A stretch of DNA of 64,000 nt from Gemmatimonadota bacterium (GTDB taxonomy: Bacteria; Latescibacterota; UBA2968; GCA-2709665). The translations under genes were made by a program, and so were the position numbers. The notes beneath the pieces are model-generated. The model searched no databases. It was not told where the DNA came from and saw nothing but the letters and a program-made list of their open reading frames with translations. Of the stretch, positions 33,219 to 41,775 are shown piece after piece (position 1 is the stretch's first letter; the number at the start of each line of letters is the position of its first letter). The stretch is from assembly GCA_028873695.1 (NCBI GenBank), contig JAPPNU010000072.1, positions 40,248 to 104,247 on the forward strand, in the 5' to 3' direction.

Positions 33219-35672
33219 ATGTTCAAGAACTATCTTGTCGTCGCGCTCCGCAACCTGCTCAGGCACAAGGGTTATACGTTTATCGTACTTACGGGGTTGG
33301 CCGTCGGCATGGCCCCCGCGCTGTTGATCGCACTCTATGTGCAATCTGAGTTGAACTATGATCGGTTTCGACCCCATTCCGACCGGGTCTACAGAATTCT
33401 CAGGGAGACACGGTGGCCGAGCGGACGCATTCAGTGGTCGGCAGGTCAGAAAGGTGCGCTTGCCTCGGCGCTGCGCGAAAATTTCGAAGAAGTGGAAGAG
33501 GCAACGCGATTCTGGGCTGTTTCCACCTGGGTGGGTTCCGGAGACACGGGATTCAGACAGAGATTCTGTCTCGCGGACAGGAACATCCTGGAATTCTTCG
33601 GCATCGAGGTCCTGTCCGGTGACCCTGAGACTGTTCTTTCGGAACCGTCATCCGCTGTGCTCACACAGGAAATGGCGCAGAAATACTTCGGGAGTGAGAA
33701 TCCGATCGGGAAGATCATCACGGCAGAACGCCTGTATTTTGGGAGATTGGACCTTAAAATCACAGGGGTTCTGGCGGACATGCCGTCCAATTCTCATTTC
33801 AAGTTTGATTTCATAACAGCAACACCAACGGATTACATTCGCAAGCAGCAGCTTTGGGACACCTGGACAAAATCCGGAATCACGACCCCTGCCCACACGT
33901 ACGTCCGGCTCGCAGAAGGAGTCGCCGCGTCGGCAATTGAGCGTAAACTGCCCGAGCTGCTCGCCCTGTATCTGGGTCCGGACAGGGGCGAACACAAAGG
34001 CACCGAGAATCTCTATCATCTTCAATCACTAAAGCGGATTCACCTCTACTCCGGTCTCGACTATGGATACCATCGGGGCGGAAGGGGCGATATAAGAGAT
34101 TTGTATCAACTGATTACCATTGGGGCCTTTGTTCTGATCATCGCATGTATCAATTTCATGAGTCTCGCAACAGCACGCGCCGCAAATCGCCTTCGAGAAA
34201 TCGGGATGCGAAAGGCAATGGGGGCAAGGCGTCGTCAACTGATTATACAATTCCTGGGCGAGTCCGTTTTTCTGTCAGGCCTGGCCATGTTGCTTGCGCT
34301 GTTCATTGCAGCGCTGTTATTGCCCGACTTCACGATGTTGATTGGGGCCGATTTACCACTGGATCTGATCGAAAATTCGACGGCGCCAACATGGCTGATC
34401 GGAATTGCCCTCTTTGCGGGATTTCTATCAGGCAGCTATCCTGCATTCTTCATGTCGGGCTTTCAGCCGGTGGCCGCGTTACGTGGAATGTCGAAGACCC
34501 TCTCGGGTGGCGTCCGGTGTAGAAAATCGCTCGTCGTTTCGCAGTTCGCGATCGCCACACTATTGATCATCTGTACGTTCGTCGTGTATCGACAATTGGA
34601 GTTCATTAGCAAGAAAGACCTGGGATTCGATGATGAGCATGTGCTGGTTATGCCAATTTTCGACAATGCCCAACTGATGATAGCGGAAAAGAGCGCCCTG
34701 TCGAAGAAATACCATATCGTAAAACAGGAGTTTCTGAAACATCCCAATGTCACAATGGCGACAGCCTCGCGTGGAATCCCCGGCGGGCTTCGAAGCGGAA
34801 GTTATGCTCCGACTCTGAAGGTCGAAGACGGCAGAGAGATTGAAGTTCGGATGTTTGATGTGGACGTGGACTTTATTCGCTTTTTCGATTTGAGCCTTGT
34901 ATCCGGCAGATCGTTTTCCGAAGAAGACGCAGATAGCTGGCGCGGAAACTCTGAGATACGCTATATCATAACGGAAACGACAGCCGAAAATCTGGGATGG
35001 GAAGATCCGATCGGTGAGTCATTGAGGGGAAAGGGACATTTGTCGCAAGGACGAGTCATTGGTGTGATCGAAGACTTCCATCTGGATCTGCGGCACCGGA
35101 TTGAGCCGGTCGTCCTGACGGTTTCCCCTGTCAGATTGAGGTATCTGTCATTGAAAGTTCGAACGGAAGCGCTAACCGAAACGATGAGCTTTCTCAAGGC
35201 AACCTGGAAGCGATTCGTGCCGGACCGACCTTTCAACTACCACTTTCTCGATGAACGGATCGATTCACTGTATCGAAGGGAAGTCCGGCATGGACAGATG
35301 TTCGGAATCGGAGCGTTTCTCGCGATCTTCGTCGCGTGTCTGGGGCTGCTGGGCTATGCCTCGTTTACTGCCGAGGAACGGACGAGAGAAATCGGCATCC
35401 GAAAGGTTTCTGGAGCATCTGTTGCGTCTATCGTGGTGCTGCTCGTCAGCGACAATCTGAAGTGGGTGGTCATTGCCAATGCGGTTGCCTGGCCGATTGC
35501 CTTTTTTGTCTCATCCAATTGGTTGGAGCGATTCGCCCATCGCGTTGATCTCACTCTGGAGCCCTTCATGCTGGGCGGCTGTACCGTGTTGTTCATTGCG
35601 ACGCTAACGACGGCTTATCTCGCACTGAAGGCCGCGGCCGCGAACCCGGTCGATTCCCTGAAGTGCGAATGA
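33219..35672 (+). CDS. FtsX/MacB-type ABC transporter permease
   Basis: An 817-aa permease made of two units. TM1 (~17-40, 'FIVLTGLAVGMAPALLIALY') is followed by a periplasmic MacB-PCD domain (~45-280) and three TM helices (~285-420) with 'LREIGMRKAMGARRRQLI'. After a fourth crossing near 435-460 comes a second periplasmic domain, and then three C-terminal helices with the matching 'TREIGIRKVSGASVASIV'. It is typical of antimicrobial-peptide or lipoprotein-type exporters. No ABC ATPase gene adjoins, so the ATPase must be elsewhere. The start ATG 33219 has a weak ribosome site. Confidence 0.9.
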   Translation: MFKNYLVVALRNLLRHKGYTFIVLTGLAVGMAPALLIALYVQSELNYDRFRPHSDRVYRILRETRWPSGRIQWSAGQKGALASALRENFEEVEEATRFWAVSTWVGSGDTGFRQRFCLADRNILEFFGIEVLSGDPETVLSEPSSAVLTQEMAQKYFGSENPIGKIITAERLYFGRLDLKITGVLADMPSNSHFKFDFITATPTDYIRKQQLWDTWTKSGITTPAHTYVRLAEGVAASAIERKLPELLALYLGPDRGEHKGTENLYHLQSLKRIHLYSGLDYGYHRGGRGDIRDLYQLITIGAFVLIIACINFMSLATARAANRLREIGMRKAMGARRRQLIIQFLGESVFLSGLAMLLALFIAALLLPDFTMLIGADLPLDLIENSTAPTWLIGIALFAGFLSGSYPAFFMSGFQPVAALRGMSKTLSGGVRCRKSLVVSQFAIATLLIICTFVVYRQLEFISKKDLGFDDEHVLVMPIFDNAQLMIAEKSALSKKYHIVKQEFLKHPNVTMATASRGIPGGLRSGSYAPTLKVEDGREIEVRMFDVDVDFIRFFDLSLVSGRSFSEEDADSWRGNSEIRYIITETTAENLGWEDPIGESLRGKGHLSQGRVIGVIEDFHLDLRHRIEPVVLTVSPVRLRYLSLKVRTEALTETMSFLKATWKRFVPDRPFNYHFLDERIDSLYRREVRHGQMFGIGAFLAIFVACLGLLGYASFTAEERTREIGIRKVSGASVASIVVLLVSDNLKWVVIANAVAWPIAFFVSSNWLERFAHRVDLTLEPFMLGGCTVLFIATLTTAYLALKAAAANPVDSLKCE

Positions 35673-35799
35673 AGCAGAAAGCCCGAGAAGCCATGTCTGT
35701 GTTCATCGATCCGGACGTCAAATCTGATGACGGCGAGATCAAGCAGCGGGCTCCGACAGCCCGGAGGTCTTCTCACGAGGCAGGAGGGAATCCGAATAC

Positions 35800-36801
35800 C
35801 TGATACCATTCGAGGATCTTACATACAGAGGACAGCTGCGCCGCCTTCGTCGCCTCGCGCTCGAGGCGCTTGCGTCCTACGAACTGGGTGATTTCACGCT
35901 TCGGCCACTGCAACACCGGCATAACGCCACGTTCGTGGTCAGAGCCGGGGGCTGTCGGTACGTCTTGCGCGTCAACCGGCCGGGGTACAGGGATCTGGCG
36001 GTCTTCCGGTCGGAGCTGGAGTGGCTGGATGCAATCACCCGGGATACGGACCTCGTTGTGCCCGTACCGGTCGCGGATCGGGAAGGAAATCTGGTCACGG
36101 TCGCGTCGACGCCGGGCGTCCCGGAGCCGAGAATCTGCGCGCTCTTTCGGTGGGTGAACGGCCGGTTTTGCGGCCAGCATGACCTGACCGTGCGACATCT
36201 GGAAAGGGTCGGCCTGCTGATGGGCAGATTGCATTGCCACGCCGAGGGCTTCGTCCCCCCGCCCGGCTTCACGCGCATCCGCTGGGACGCCGGAGGGCTG
36301 CTCGGCGGCGTCTACGGTGGAAAGATCGCCGATGCGAAAGCAGTGCTCGAACCCGCAAGACGGGCCGCCGTTGACCGGGCAGAATCGATCACACGCGGCG
36401 CAATGGAGCAGTTGGGAGAGGCTCCGTCCGTCTTCGGTCTCATCCATGGGGATCTGCATCAGATGAACTACGTGTTTCTGAGGGGTGAAGCGCGCGCCCT
36501 GGACTTCGACGACTGCGGATGGGGCTACTATCTCGGCGATATGGGCGCTACCCTCGGCCCTCTGGTCAGCCGGGAGGATTTCGCCGAGCTTCGCGCCGCT
36601 TTTCTTCACGGATACAGGGTCGTCCGACCGCTCGATGCGGGCCACGAGCGAATGCTGACCTCTTTCCTGATCGCCGACCGTCTCAAGATCGCCGTCTGGA
36701 TGTCCGGCCGCCGTGACAACCCGGGCCTGCGTGACGGCGTCGCGGGATTCGTGCGGGACCGGGTCGATCAGATTGAAGCGATGATGCAATGGATTCACTG
36801 A
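35800..36801 (+). CDS. APH-type phosphotransferase with no standard start codon
   Basis: The catalytic loop 'LIHGDLHQMNYVF', the 'ALDFDDCGWGYY' metal site and 'FRWVNGRF' mark an aminoglycoside/choline-kinase-like phosphotransferase. The annotated-style start (GTG 35935) would drop the first ~45 residues. The in-frame sequence upstream still reads as protein ('EYLIPFEDLTYRGQLRRLRR' onward) back to a stop at 35728-35730, and contains no ATG, GTG or TTG. A perfect AGGAGG (35782-35787) stands before CTG 35800 and ATA 35803. Either CTG is used or a start codon mutated. The substrate is unknown; the paralogue at 29274 has a normal start. Confidence 0.72.
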   Translation: MIPFEDLTYRGQLRRLRRLALEALASYELGDFTLRPLQHRHNATFVVRAGGCRYVLRVNRPGYRDLAVFRSELEWLDAITRDTDLVVPVPVADREGNLVTVASTPGVPEPRICALFRWVNGRFCGQHDLTVRHLERVGLLMGRLHCHAEGFVPPPGFTRIRWDAGGLLGGVYGGKIADAKAVLEPARRAAVDRAESITRGAMEQLGEAPSVFGLIHGDLHQMNYVFLRGEARALDFDDCGWGYYLGDMGATLGPLVSREDFAELRAAFLHGYRVVRPLDAGHERMLTSFLIADRLKIAVWMSGRRDNPGLRDGVAGFVRDRVDQIEAMMQWIH

Positions 36802-36835
36802 GAGTGAATTGTAACTACGTAGAGGGAAGGACGTT

Positions 36836-37252
36836 TTGATCGGCTCTTCGATAGCCTACAGCGAGACCCGGGACATTCCGCTCGATGCCCTGTTGAGGCT
36901 TTATGCGGCCGTCGAATGGTCCTCCGCGAACAAGCCGAAAGAGCTTCGCGATGCATTGATGAACTCCCACTCGCTCTTGACGGCGTGGGATGGCGACCGC
37001 ATCGTCGGGCTGGGCAACGCCATTTCGGACGGGCATCTCGTAGTCTATTATCCGCACCTGCTGGTGGATCCCGAATATCAGGGTCAAGGTATCGGATCGG
37101 AATTGATGAGAAGATTGAAGGCCATATACGAAGGCTTCCACCAGCACGTGCTGATCGCCGATGGAAGGGCGATTGATTTCTACGAAAAATGCGGCTTCAC
37201 CAGGGCCGGCAAGACCGAGCCGATGTGGATCTACGACGGAAGGGACCATTGA
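36836..37252 (+). CDS. GNAT family N-acetyltransferase
   Basis: A 138-aa acetyltransferase. The acetyl-CoA pyrophosphate loop is 'VDPEYQGQGIGSELMRRL' (Q-x-x-G-x-G), preceded by strand 'VVYYPHLLVD'. The C-terminal motif B is 'AIDFYEKCGFTRAG'. It is close to YjhQ/PhnO-size single-domain enzymes. The start is TTG 36836 with GAGGGAAGG upstream. Cytoplasmic; acceptor unknown. It follows the phosphotransferase by 34 bases. Confidence 0.88.
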   Translation: MIGSSIAYSETRDIPLDALLRLYAAVEWSSANKPKELRDALMNSHSLLTAWDGDRIVGLGNAISDGHLVVYYPHLLVDPEYQGQGIGSELMRRLKAIYEGFHQHVLIADGRAIDFYEKCGFTRAGKTEPMWIYDGRDH

Positions 37253-37288
37253 ATAGGGCGCGTTTAGGTTGCGGGACCCCTCCCACGG

Positions 37289-37310
37289 CCCTTCGACATG
37301 CTCAGGGACC
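37289..37310. repeat. 'CCCTTCGACATGCTCAGGG' dispersed palindrome
   Basis: A near-palindrome also found, slightly altered, at 38607-38630 (ACCTTCGACAGGCTCAGGGG). It is the only recognisable item in 37253-37450. Confidence 0.5.
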
Positions 37311-37455
37311 ACAGGCTAAGGACAACGGCTCAAGATGCGACGTCACGTCTGCGCTCGGAAACTGCCGCGCATCGAGCTTGTCGAATTGGTTCGTCGAAAC
37401 GCGAATCCCAACTTCCCTTCGCGGACACTTCAACAGAAAGGGAATGAATATACAG

Positions 37456-37483
37456 TTGCATTTTCTATAACTTTCTGTAAAAT
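37456..37483 (+). promoter_or_regulatory. Promoter placing transcription start at the DUF4160 ATG
   Basis: TTGCAT (37456-37461), a 16-base spacer and TAAAAT (37478-37483). The expected start falls at about 37490, the A of the ATG itself. No Shine-Dalgarno sequence is present, so the transcript may be leaderless. Confidence 0.5.
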
Positions 37484-37489
37484 ATAACT

Positions 37490-37747
37490 ATGCCGGAGAT
37501 AAGTCGGTTTCTTGGGATCGTTATCGGTATGTTTCATCGCGAGCACGGTCCACCCCATTTCCACGCAGCATACGGGGAGTACCAGATCACCGTAGACATT
37601 AGGACGGGCGCTGTGACCGGTCAGTTTCCCAGACGGGCATTGAGTCATGTCCTGGAATGGTATGAACTTCACAGAAGAGAACTGATGGAGAATTGGGAAC
37701 TCGCGGAACAGCGACTCCCATTGAACAAGATTCCCCCCCTGGAGTGA
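37490..37747 (+). CDS. DUF4160 family protein
   Basis: An 85-aa protein with the DUF4160 signature: 'MPEISRFLGIVIGMFHREHG', 'PPHFHAAYGEYQ' and 'LEWYELHRRELMENWELA'. These small proteins are nearly always followed by a DUF2442 partner, as here. The pair is suspected to be toxin-antitoxin-like, though its function is unproven as far as I know. His residues in 'REHGPPHFHA' could bind metal. It lacks a ribosome site (see the promoter entry). It looks horizontally mobile, as do many genes in this zone. Confidence 0.88.
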   Translation: MPEISRFLGIVIGMFHREHGPPHFHAAYGEYQITVDIRTGAVTGQFPRRALSHVLEWYELHRRELMENWELAEQRLPLNKIPPLE

Positions 37748-37751
37748 AAAG

Positions 37752-37997
37752 ATGATACCCCGTGTACTTGAAGCCCGTTATGCAGACGACTATGTAATCT
37801 GGCTCCGATTCGATGATGGTGTGGAAGGGGAAGTTGATTTGAAGGATGAACTGTGGGGCCCAGTTTTTTCTCCGCTGAAGAACAGGGAGTACTTCATGAA
37901 ATTTAGAATCCACCCTGACTTCCATACGTTAACGTGGGAAAATGAAGCGGACTTCGCGCCCGAATTCCTGTATGACATTGTCAAGGTTACGGCCTGA
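37752..37997 (+). CDS. DUF2442 family protein
   Basis: An 81-aa protein with the DUF2442 pattern: 'VLEARYADDYVIWLRFDDGVEG', 'DELWGPVFSPLKNREYFMKF' and 'HPDFHTLTWENEADFAPEFL'. It lies four bases after the DUF4160 gene and is surely co-transcribed. It is thought to be the partner or antitoxin of DUF4160 proteins; that role is inference. GGAG overlaps the end of the upstream gene as its ribosome site. Confidence 0.9.
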   Translation: MIPRVLEARYADDYVIWLRFDDGVEGEVDLKDELWGPVFSPLKNREYFMKFRIHPDFHTLTWENEADFAPEFLYDIVKVTA

Positions 37998-38759
37998 GAA
38001 GGATGTCCCTGTTTGCGCAATCCTTGAAAGAGATAAAACAGCTCCCCGGTTTCGGCGGTTTTATTCAATAACCGCCGATTTGTTTTTTCGTTGGGCACTG
38101 CTGTCCAAGAACCGCGAAATTCTCAGAGATGAGGTTCGAAGAGCGGCTTCAATTGGCGATTTTGCACGGGTCTGACATGGATAACGAAAACGGGTTGCCA
38201 TCGGTTCGTGTTTGTTTTGTCGCATGTCATTCTGAGCGGAGTCGAAGGATCTTTCGCCGCGTCGGTCCCGCGCTGCAGGCAGACGTGCTGCCTTTCATGT
38301 ATCGACACGTGACAATCGCGCGGGATGATGCGATGCTGCAGTAGATCCTTCGTCGGCCTGGGGGGCCTCTTCTGGATGACAGCGGGAAGCCATATGCATG
38401 TAAATCGTAAAACATGTCATTCTGAGCGCGCTGGCCTCCTCAGGATGACATGTTCTGCGAAGGTGTGGGCTAAGCGTTTTGCCAATAGTTATCGCAAGAC
38501 ATGTCAATCACAGCGCAGCGAAGAATCTCCCGTATTCTCGAATGTTCGTGTACTACATGCCCTTTGTAGATGAACTTGTGCGCGGACACATCGACTGCCT
38601 GCGGGCACCTTCGACAGGCTCAGGGGCCGGCACGGCTTCTGTGACTCCGCCCCAAGGACGGAGTGATACGCACGCCAAACCGGCTCATGTTCAAACCCAC
38701 GCTTTTTTCGGTCTTACAACGCAAATCCTCGATAAGCAATTGCAAGAGAAGGGGCAGCG
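37998..38759. repeat. 762-bp gap made of dispersed repeats
   Basis: Items seen: 'TCATTCTGAGCGGAGTCGAA' followed by GGATC (38227-38251); a block at 38268-38390 that is the reverse complement of the repeat at 20626-20790; a second palindromic 'CATGTCATTCTGAGCGC...CAGGATGACATG' (38413-38453); 'CAGCGCAGCGAAGAATC' (38511-38527); and 'ACCTTCGACAGGCTCAGGGG' (38607-38626). Short open frames here are made of repeat DNA and have no ribosome sites. No gene is supported. Confidence 0.7.
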
Positions 38760-40094
38760 ATGGGTGAGAAAGATTCGGGCAGCGAGCGCGTGTCGCCGGC
38801 TTTTCGGACGACCCTTCGGCGGGAACTCGACGATTGGGTGAGCGAAGGCGTTGTGGACTCTGATCAGTCCGCCGCGATATCACGGCGCTATGGTTTGTGC
38901 GAAGAGACGCAGAAATCCGGCGGCATGGTCGTTCAGGCCCTCTATCTGATCGGCGCTTGCCTGATCGGCGGGGGCGCGATCAGCTTCGTGGCGTCACGAT
39001 GGGAAGAGATCCCCGTGCCTCTGAGAATGGTGCTCCTCTTCAGCACGCTGCTCGCATTCGAGGTGGCCGGGTTCTATCTCTGGAAGGTGTCCGGTACCCG
39101 AAAGAAACTCGGGGAGGCCCTCGTCGTGCTGGGCGGGCTGGTCTTTGGCGCCAATGTCGTACTGATCGCGCAGATGTTCAATCTGCACGGCGACCCTCAC
39201 GGCGCCTTCGGGATCTGGGCGATCGGTGCGGGGGGCATCGCCTTTGCGACGATGAGCGGACCCTGCATGTTACTGACGTGCATCACGAGCTTTGTCTGGT
39301 TCGTCGGCCATACCGAGGGGAACCCGCACCTGTTCTGCTGGTATCCTCTCGTGATCGTCGCCGCCGGTCTACCGTTTCTGAAGCGTCACAGCGCGTCGGC
39401 GTTCGCCGGCGTTATCCTGGCGGCAGGGGCGGCGATCCCGGTATGCGCGGGCTTCGACAGCGGCGAAGCCTGGCCGGCCGTTCTGGCCGTTTCGGTAATC
39501 GCCGCGGTTCTCTACGGCCTGGGTCTTCGAATGGAGAGGATCGAACCGGCAAGGCTCATGGGGGTCATTGCGAGAACCGTCGGGTTGGCCGGAATTCTGC
39601 TGCTGGCTTACATGATGTCGTTTCGGGAAGTCGCGACGGAACTTATGGAACGCCACTGGCACTCGACCGGGTGGCTGTGGACGGTACCCTTTGGTCTGGT
39701 TTGCGTGGCGGCAATAGCAGTTTGGGTCTCAGTGATTCGGACGCCGCCATCGAGGGATGATCTGAGACACCGCTCGAAAGCGGTCCTTCTTGCCGGCGTC
39801 CTGCTGGCTTGTGGCACGTTGACGATGCAGCCCGTCGGATTTACTCTCGCAGCTCACCTGGCCGTCGCCGCAATCGGGATCAGCCTGCTCTATACGGCAG
39901 TCAAGATCCATCGCAGGATATCCTTCTGGACGGGTCTGTTGCTTCTGGCATGGGTCATCTTCCAGAACTTCATTCAATGGGATACCCACCTGCTCCTCAA
40001 GTCTTTCGTATTCATCGCCTGCGGCATCGGGGTGATTCTGGGCGGGATCCGGTTCGAGCGGCATCTCAAACAGGGGGGCGCGGACGATGGTTAA
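38760..40094 (+). CDS. DUF2157 multi-pass membrane protein
   Basis: A 444-aa protein. A soluble N-terminal segment (~1-55: 'LRRELDDWVSEGVVDSDQ...ISRRYG') is the DUF2157 head that resembles a helical regulatory domain. It is followed by roughly twelve transmembrane helices, beginning 'VVQALYLIGACLIGGGAISFVASRW'. DUF2157 proteins usually pair with a GDYXXLXY protein encoded downstream, exactly as seen. Function is unknown; the location is the inner membrane. The ATG at 38760 follows AGGGGCAGCG, a weak ribosome site. Confidence 0.88.
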   Translation: MGEKDSGSERVSPAFRTTLRRELDDWVSEGVVDSDQSAAISRRYGLCEETQKSGGMVVQALYLIGACLIGGGAISFVASRWEEIPVPLRMVLLFSTLLAFEVAGFYLWKVSGTRKKLGEALVVLGGLVFGANVVLIAQMFNLHGDPHGAFGIWAIGAGGIAFATMSGPCMLLTCITSFVWFVGHTEGNPHLFCWYPLVIVAAGLPFLKRHSASAFAGVILAAGAAIPVCAGFDSGEAWPAVLAVSVIAAVLYGLGLRMERIEPARLMGVIARTVGLAGILLLAYMMSFREVATELMERHWHSTGWLWTVPFGLVCVAAIAVWVSVIRTPPSRDDLRHRSKAVLLAGVLLACGTLTMQPVGFTLAAHLAVAAIGISLLYTAVKIHRRISFWTGLLLLAWVIFQNFIQWDTHLLLKSFVFIACGIGVILGGIRFERHLKQGGADDG

Positions 40095-40725
40095 GAGATA
40101 CGTCTGGTTCGCAGCCGCGTTGCTCGTGCAGATCGGCATCCTGGCCGCGCTGCCCCTGGGCCGGGAAGACTCGGGAAGAAGGATATGGCTTTCCGCGAAG
40201 GTTACGAACTTAAGGGACGTGATGCGAGGTTCCGGTATCTTACTCGACTATAACGTCGCACGGCTAAGAGTCCGTCAAAAGCGGGGTGAGACAGTCTATC
40301 TCACACTGAGCATGCAGGCGGATTCCACGTGGACCGTTAATCGAACGTCCAGGGAAAAGCCGCAAGAGCTATCGGCGGGGAACGTATTGATCCGCGGCAA
40401 ATCGGCTCGTCGCCATATGCCCGTTCACGTCCTGCTGCGGAAGAAGTCGACGGGAGAGTGGAAGGCGGATTCGGTGGCGACCGGACACGCGGAAAAGCCC
40501 TTTGGCGCCCTGGGAAAGGACGAAGCCGTCGCGTGGGCGTCTATATGGCAGGAATTCGTGGACTTCGGAATCTCCTACTGCGACGTCCCGGAGCGGCAAC
40601 GCGCGCGGATTATCGAAGATATCCGGAAGCACCCCGATGAATTCGCCGCGCTCGTGCAGATCGACCCGGAGGGACGCGCGTCGCTTCTGGGATTTCGGAT
40701 CCGGGATCGGGAGTACGAATTCTAG
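40087..40725 (+). CDS. GDYXXLXY-type membrane-anchored protein
   Basis: A 212-aa protein with one N-terminal signal/anchor helix (~6-24, 'YVWFAAALLVQIGILAALP') and an extracytoplasmic domain. 'VMRGSGILLDYNVARLRV' corresponds to the family's G-D-Y-x-x-L-x-Y segment (here L-D-Y-x-x-x-L). 'VLIRGKSARRHMPVHVLLRKK' is also family-like. It overlaps the DUF2157 gene by eight bases, so the two probably act as a membrane pair. The function of the pair is unknown to me. Confidence 0.8.
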   Translation: MVKRYVWFAAALLVQIGILAALPLGREDSGRRIWLSAKVTNLRDVMRGSGILLDYNVARLRVRQKRGETVYLTLSMQADSTWTVNRTSREKPQELSAGNVLIRGKSARRHMPVHVLLRKKSTGEWKADSVATGHAEKPFGALGKDEAVAWASIWQEFVDFGISYCDVPERQRARIIEDIRKHPDEFAALVQIDPEGRASLLGFRIRDREYEF

Positions 40726-41090
40726 CCTGAATGATTCACTAAAAATGAACTAACATGGATGGACAGGATGAGCAGGATTAGAAGCCAGAAGCAATATCAA
40801 AACCGATCAGGATTAGAAGCCAACAGCAGGATCAATACATAATGCAGGAAATGAGGCAGGAGCGGGACAAATACTTACAATTCCGGGTCAAAGAGATGAA
40901 CGAATATTTCACTTGTCCGGAATGGAGCTTTTCGCGTAATATTCTGCATGACTCTCCTGCTTTCGCTGTCAATCTGAAGTCCACAAAAGAGAAACGGCCT
41001 CATGGGATCACGCCCCATGAGGCCGTCTGTAGCATGCAGTATTTCGTTTCGTCAATGCATTCTAATTCAGTTATGGACAGACGTGCGTTA
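40726..41090. repeat. Intergenic stretch with inverted copy of the 'ATCCTGTCCATCCATGT' repeat
   Basis: ACATGGATGGACAGGAT at 40753-40769 is the exact reverse complement of 57854-57870. Next to it, 'CAGGATTAGAAGCCA' occurs twice (40773-40788 and 40808-40822). The remainder carries the minus-strand terminator listed next. A plus-strand open frame at 40842-41144 crosses that hairpin and is not credible. Confidence 0.6.
40994..41026 (-). terminator. Rho-independent terminator of the minus-strand membrane gene
   Basis: A perfect 13-bp stem, ACGGCCTCATGGG / CCCATGAGGCCGT, with a 7-base loop. On the minus strand it is followed by TTCTCTTTT. It lies 65 bases beyond the stop of the gene at 41091-41435. 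Confidence 0.85.
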
Positions 41091-41435
41091 TTACTCCTTC
41101 GTACTATCCGATGGAGGAGGACTCTTGAAGACCGTGCCCTTTGATTCTTCCTCCCTTATCCACCTGACGTATCTCTCTTCGGCCTCCCGTCGCCCTCTCT
41201 TGCGTCCTCTATTGAATTGCCACTTTCTTACCGTCTCCGTCAACGCACCCGCCATGTCAAATGCCTCCATGGTAAAGAAGGAAATGACAACTGAAAAAAT
41301 GCCAATATCCGTAATGTCTTGTATATTAACTGGTCTGGAGACGGAAAGTCTGGAAATCTGAAAGATGAAATGCGCTAAAGCGATGACGTTGAACAGAGCT
41401 CGGTCCGACACACTCCATATGGATTCGCGCGTCAC
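41091..41435 (-). CDS. Small two-helix membrane protein of unknown family
   Basis: A 114-aa protein starting at GTG 41435 with GGAGG seven to ten bases upstream. There are two hydrophobic segments, ~15-30 ('LFNVIALAHFIFQI') and ~42-58 ('DIGIFSVVISFFTMEAF'). A highly charged C-terminal helix follows ('RKRGRREAEERYVRWIREEE') and the tail ends 'SPPPSDS'. That arrangement, short membrane anchor plus long charged helix and proline tail, recurs in small uncharacterised membrane proteins. A strong terminator follows. I cannot give a function. Confidence 0.65.
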   Translation of the reverse strand: MTRESIWSVSDRALFNVIALAHFIFQISRLSVSRPVNIQDITDIGIFSVVISFFTMEAFDMAGALTETVRKWQFNRGRKRGRREAEERYVRWIREEESKGTVFKSPPPSDSTKE

Positions 41436-41775
41436 CCGCCGCCTCCACAGTGAAATCTAGCAGCACTGGATTCGCGCTGCAAGAAAGTTACCAGTACCGG
41501 GTTCCTCTGTCAAGAGGAAGCGTTTACTCGACGACCCTCGCCAGCCCCACCCTACAAATGCAGTCGTTCAGCATAAACCTGGCAGACTCCACACATCATA
41601 CGCAAAAACCTTGCCGACGTTGCCATGCTGCTTCCACAAAAGGCAGCGAGATGACGACCCTCGGTAGTCTGAAGGTTTAGGACATTAATTAGGCCGTACA
41701 TTGTACGCGGCGACGCCCTTATAACCGGACGTCGCCGTTGTTTTGCGCTACTGCTTCTGAGTTAGCCTCCATTCC
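41436..41775. other. 340-bp gene-free stretch
   Basis: Beyond the ribosome site of the minus-strand gene, nothing is credible as coding. It contains a palindrome CGTACATTGTACG near 41695 and the hairpin at 41708-41737. A plus-strand open frame (41450-41680) has no ribosome site and no recognisable protein character. Confidence 0.5.
41708..41744 (+). terminator. Hairpin, possible terminator
   Basis: An 8-bp stem, CGGCGACG/CGTCGCCG, with a 14-base loop, followed on the plus strand by TTGTTTTG. No plus-strand gene ends here, so its role is unclear. Confidence 0.35.

Noticed and set aside
35669..35803. 44-codon frame starting in an ATGA overlap with the permease
   Set aside because: Low-complexity, no homology pattern; it overlaps the N-terminal coding region of the phosphotransferase in another frame.
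40842..41144. 100-codon plus-strand frame
   Set aside because: It runs through a perfect terminator hairpin that belongs to the minus-strand gene and shows no protein-like pattern.
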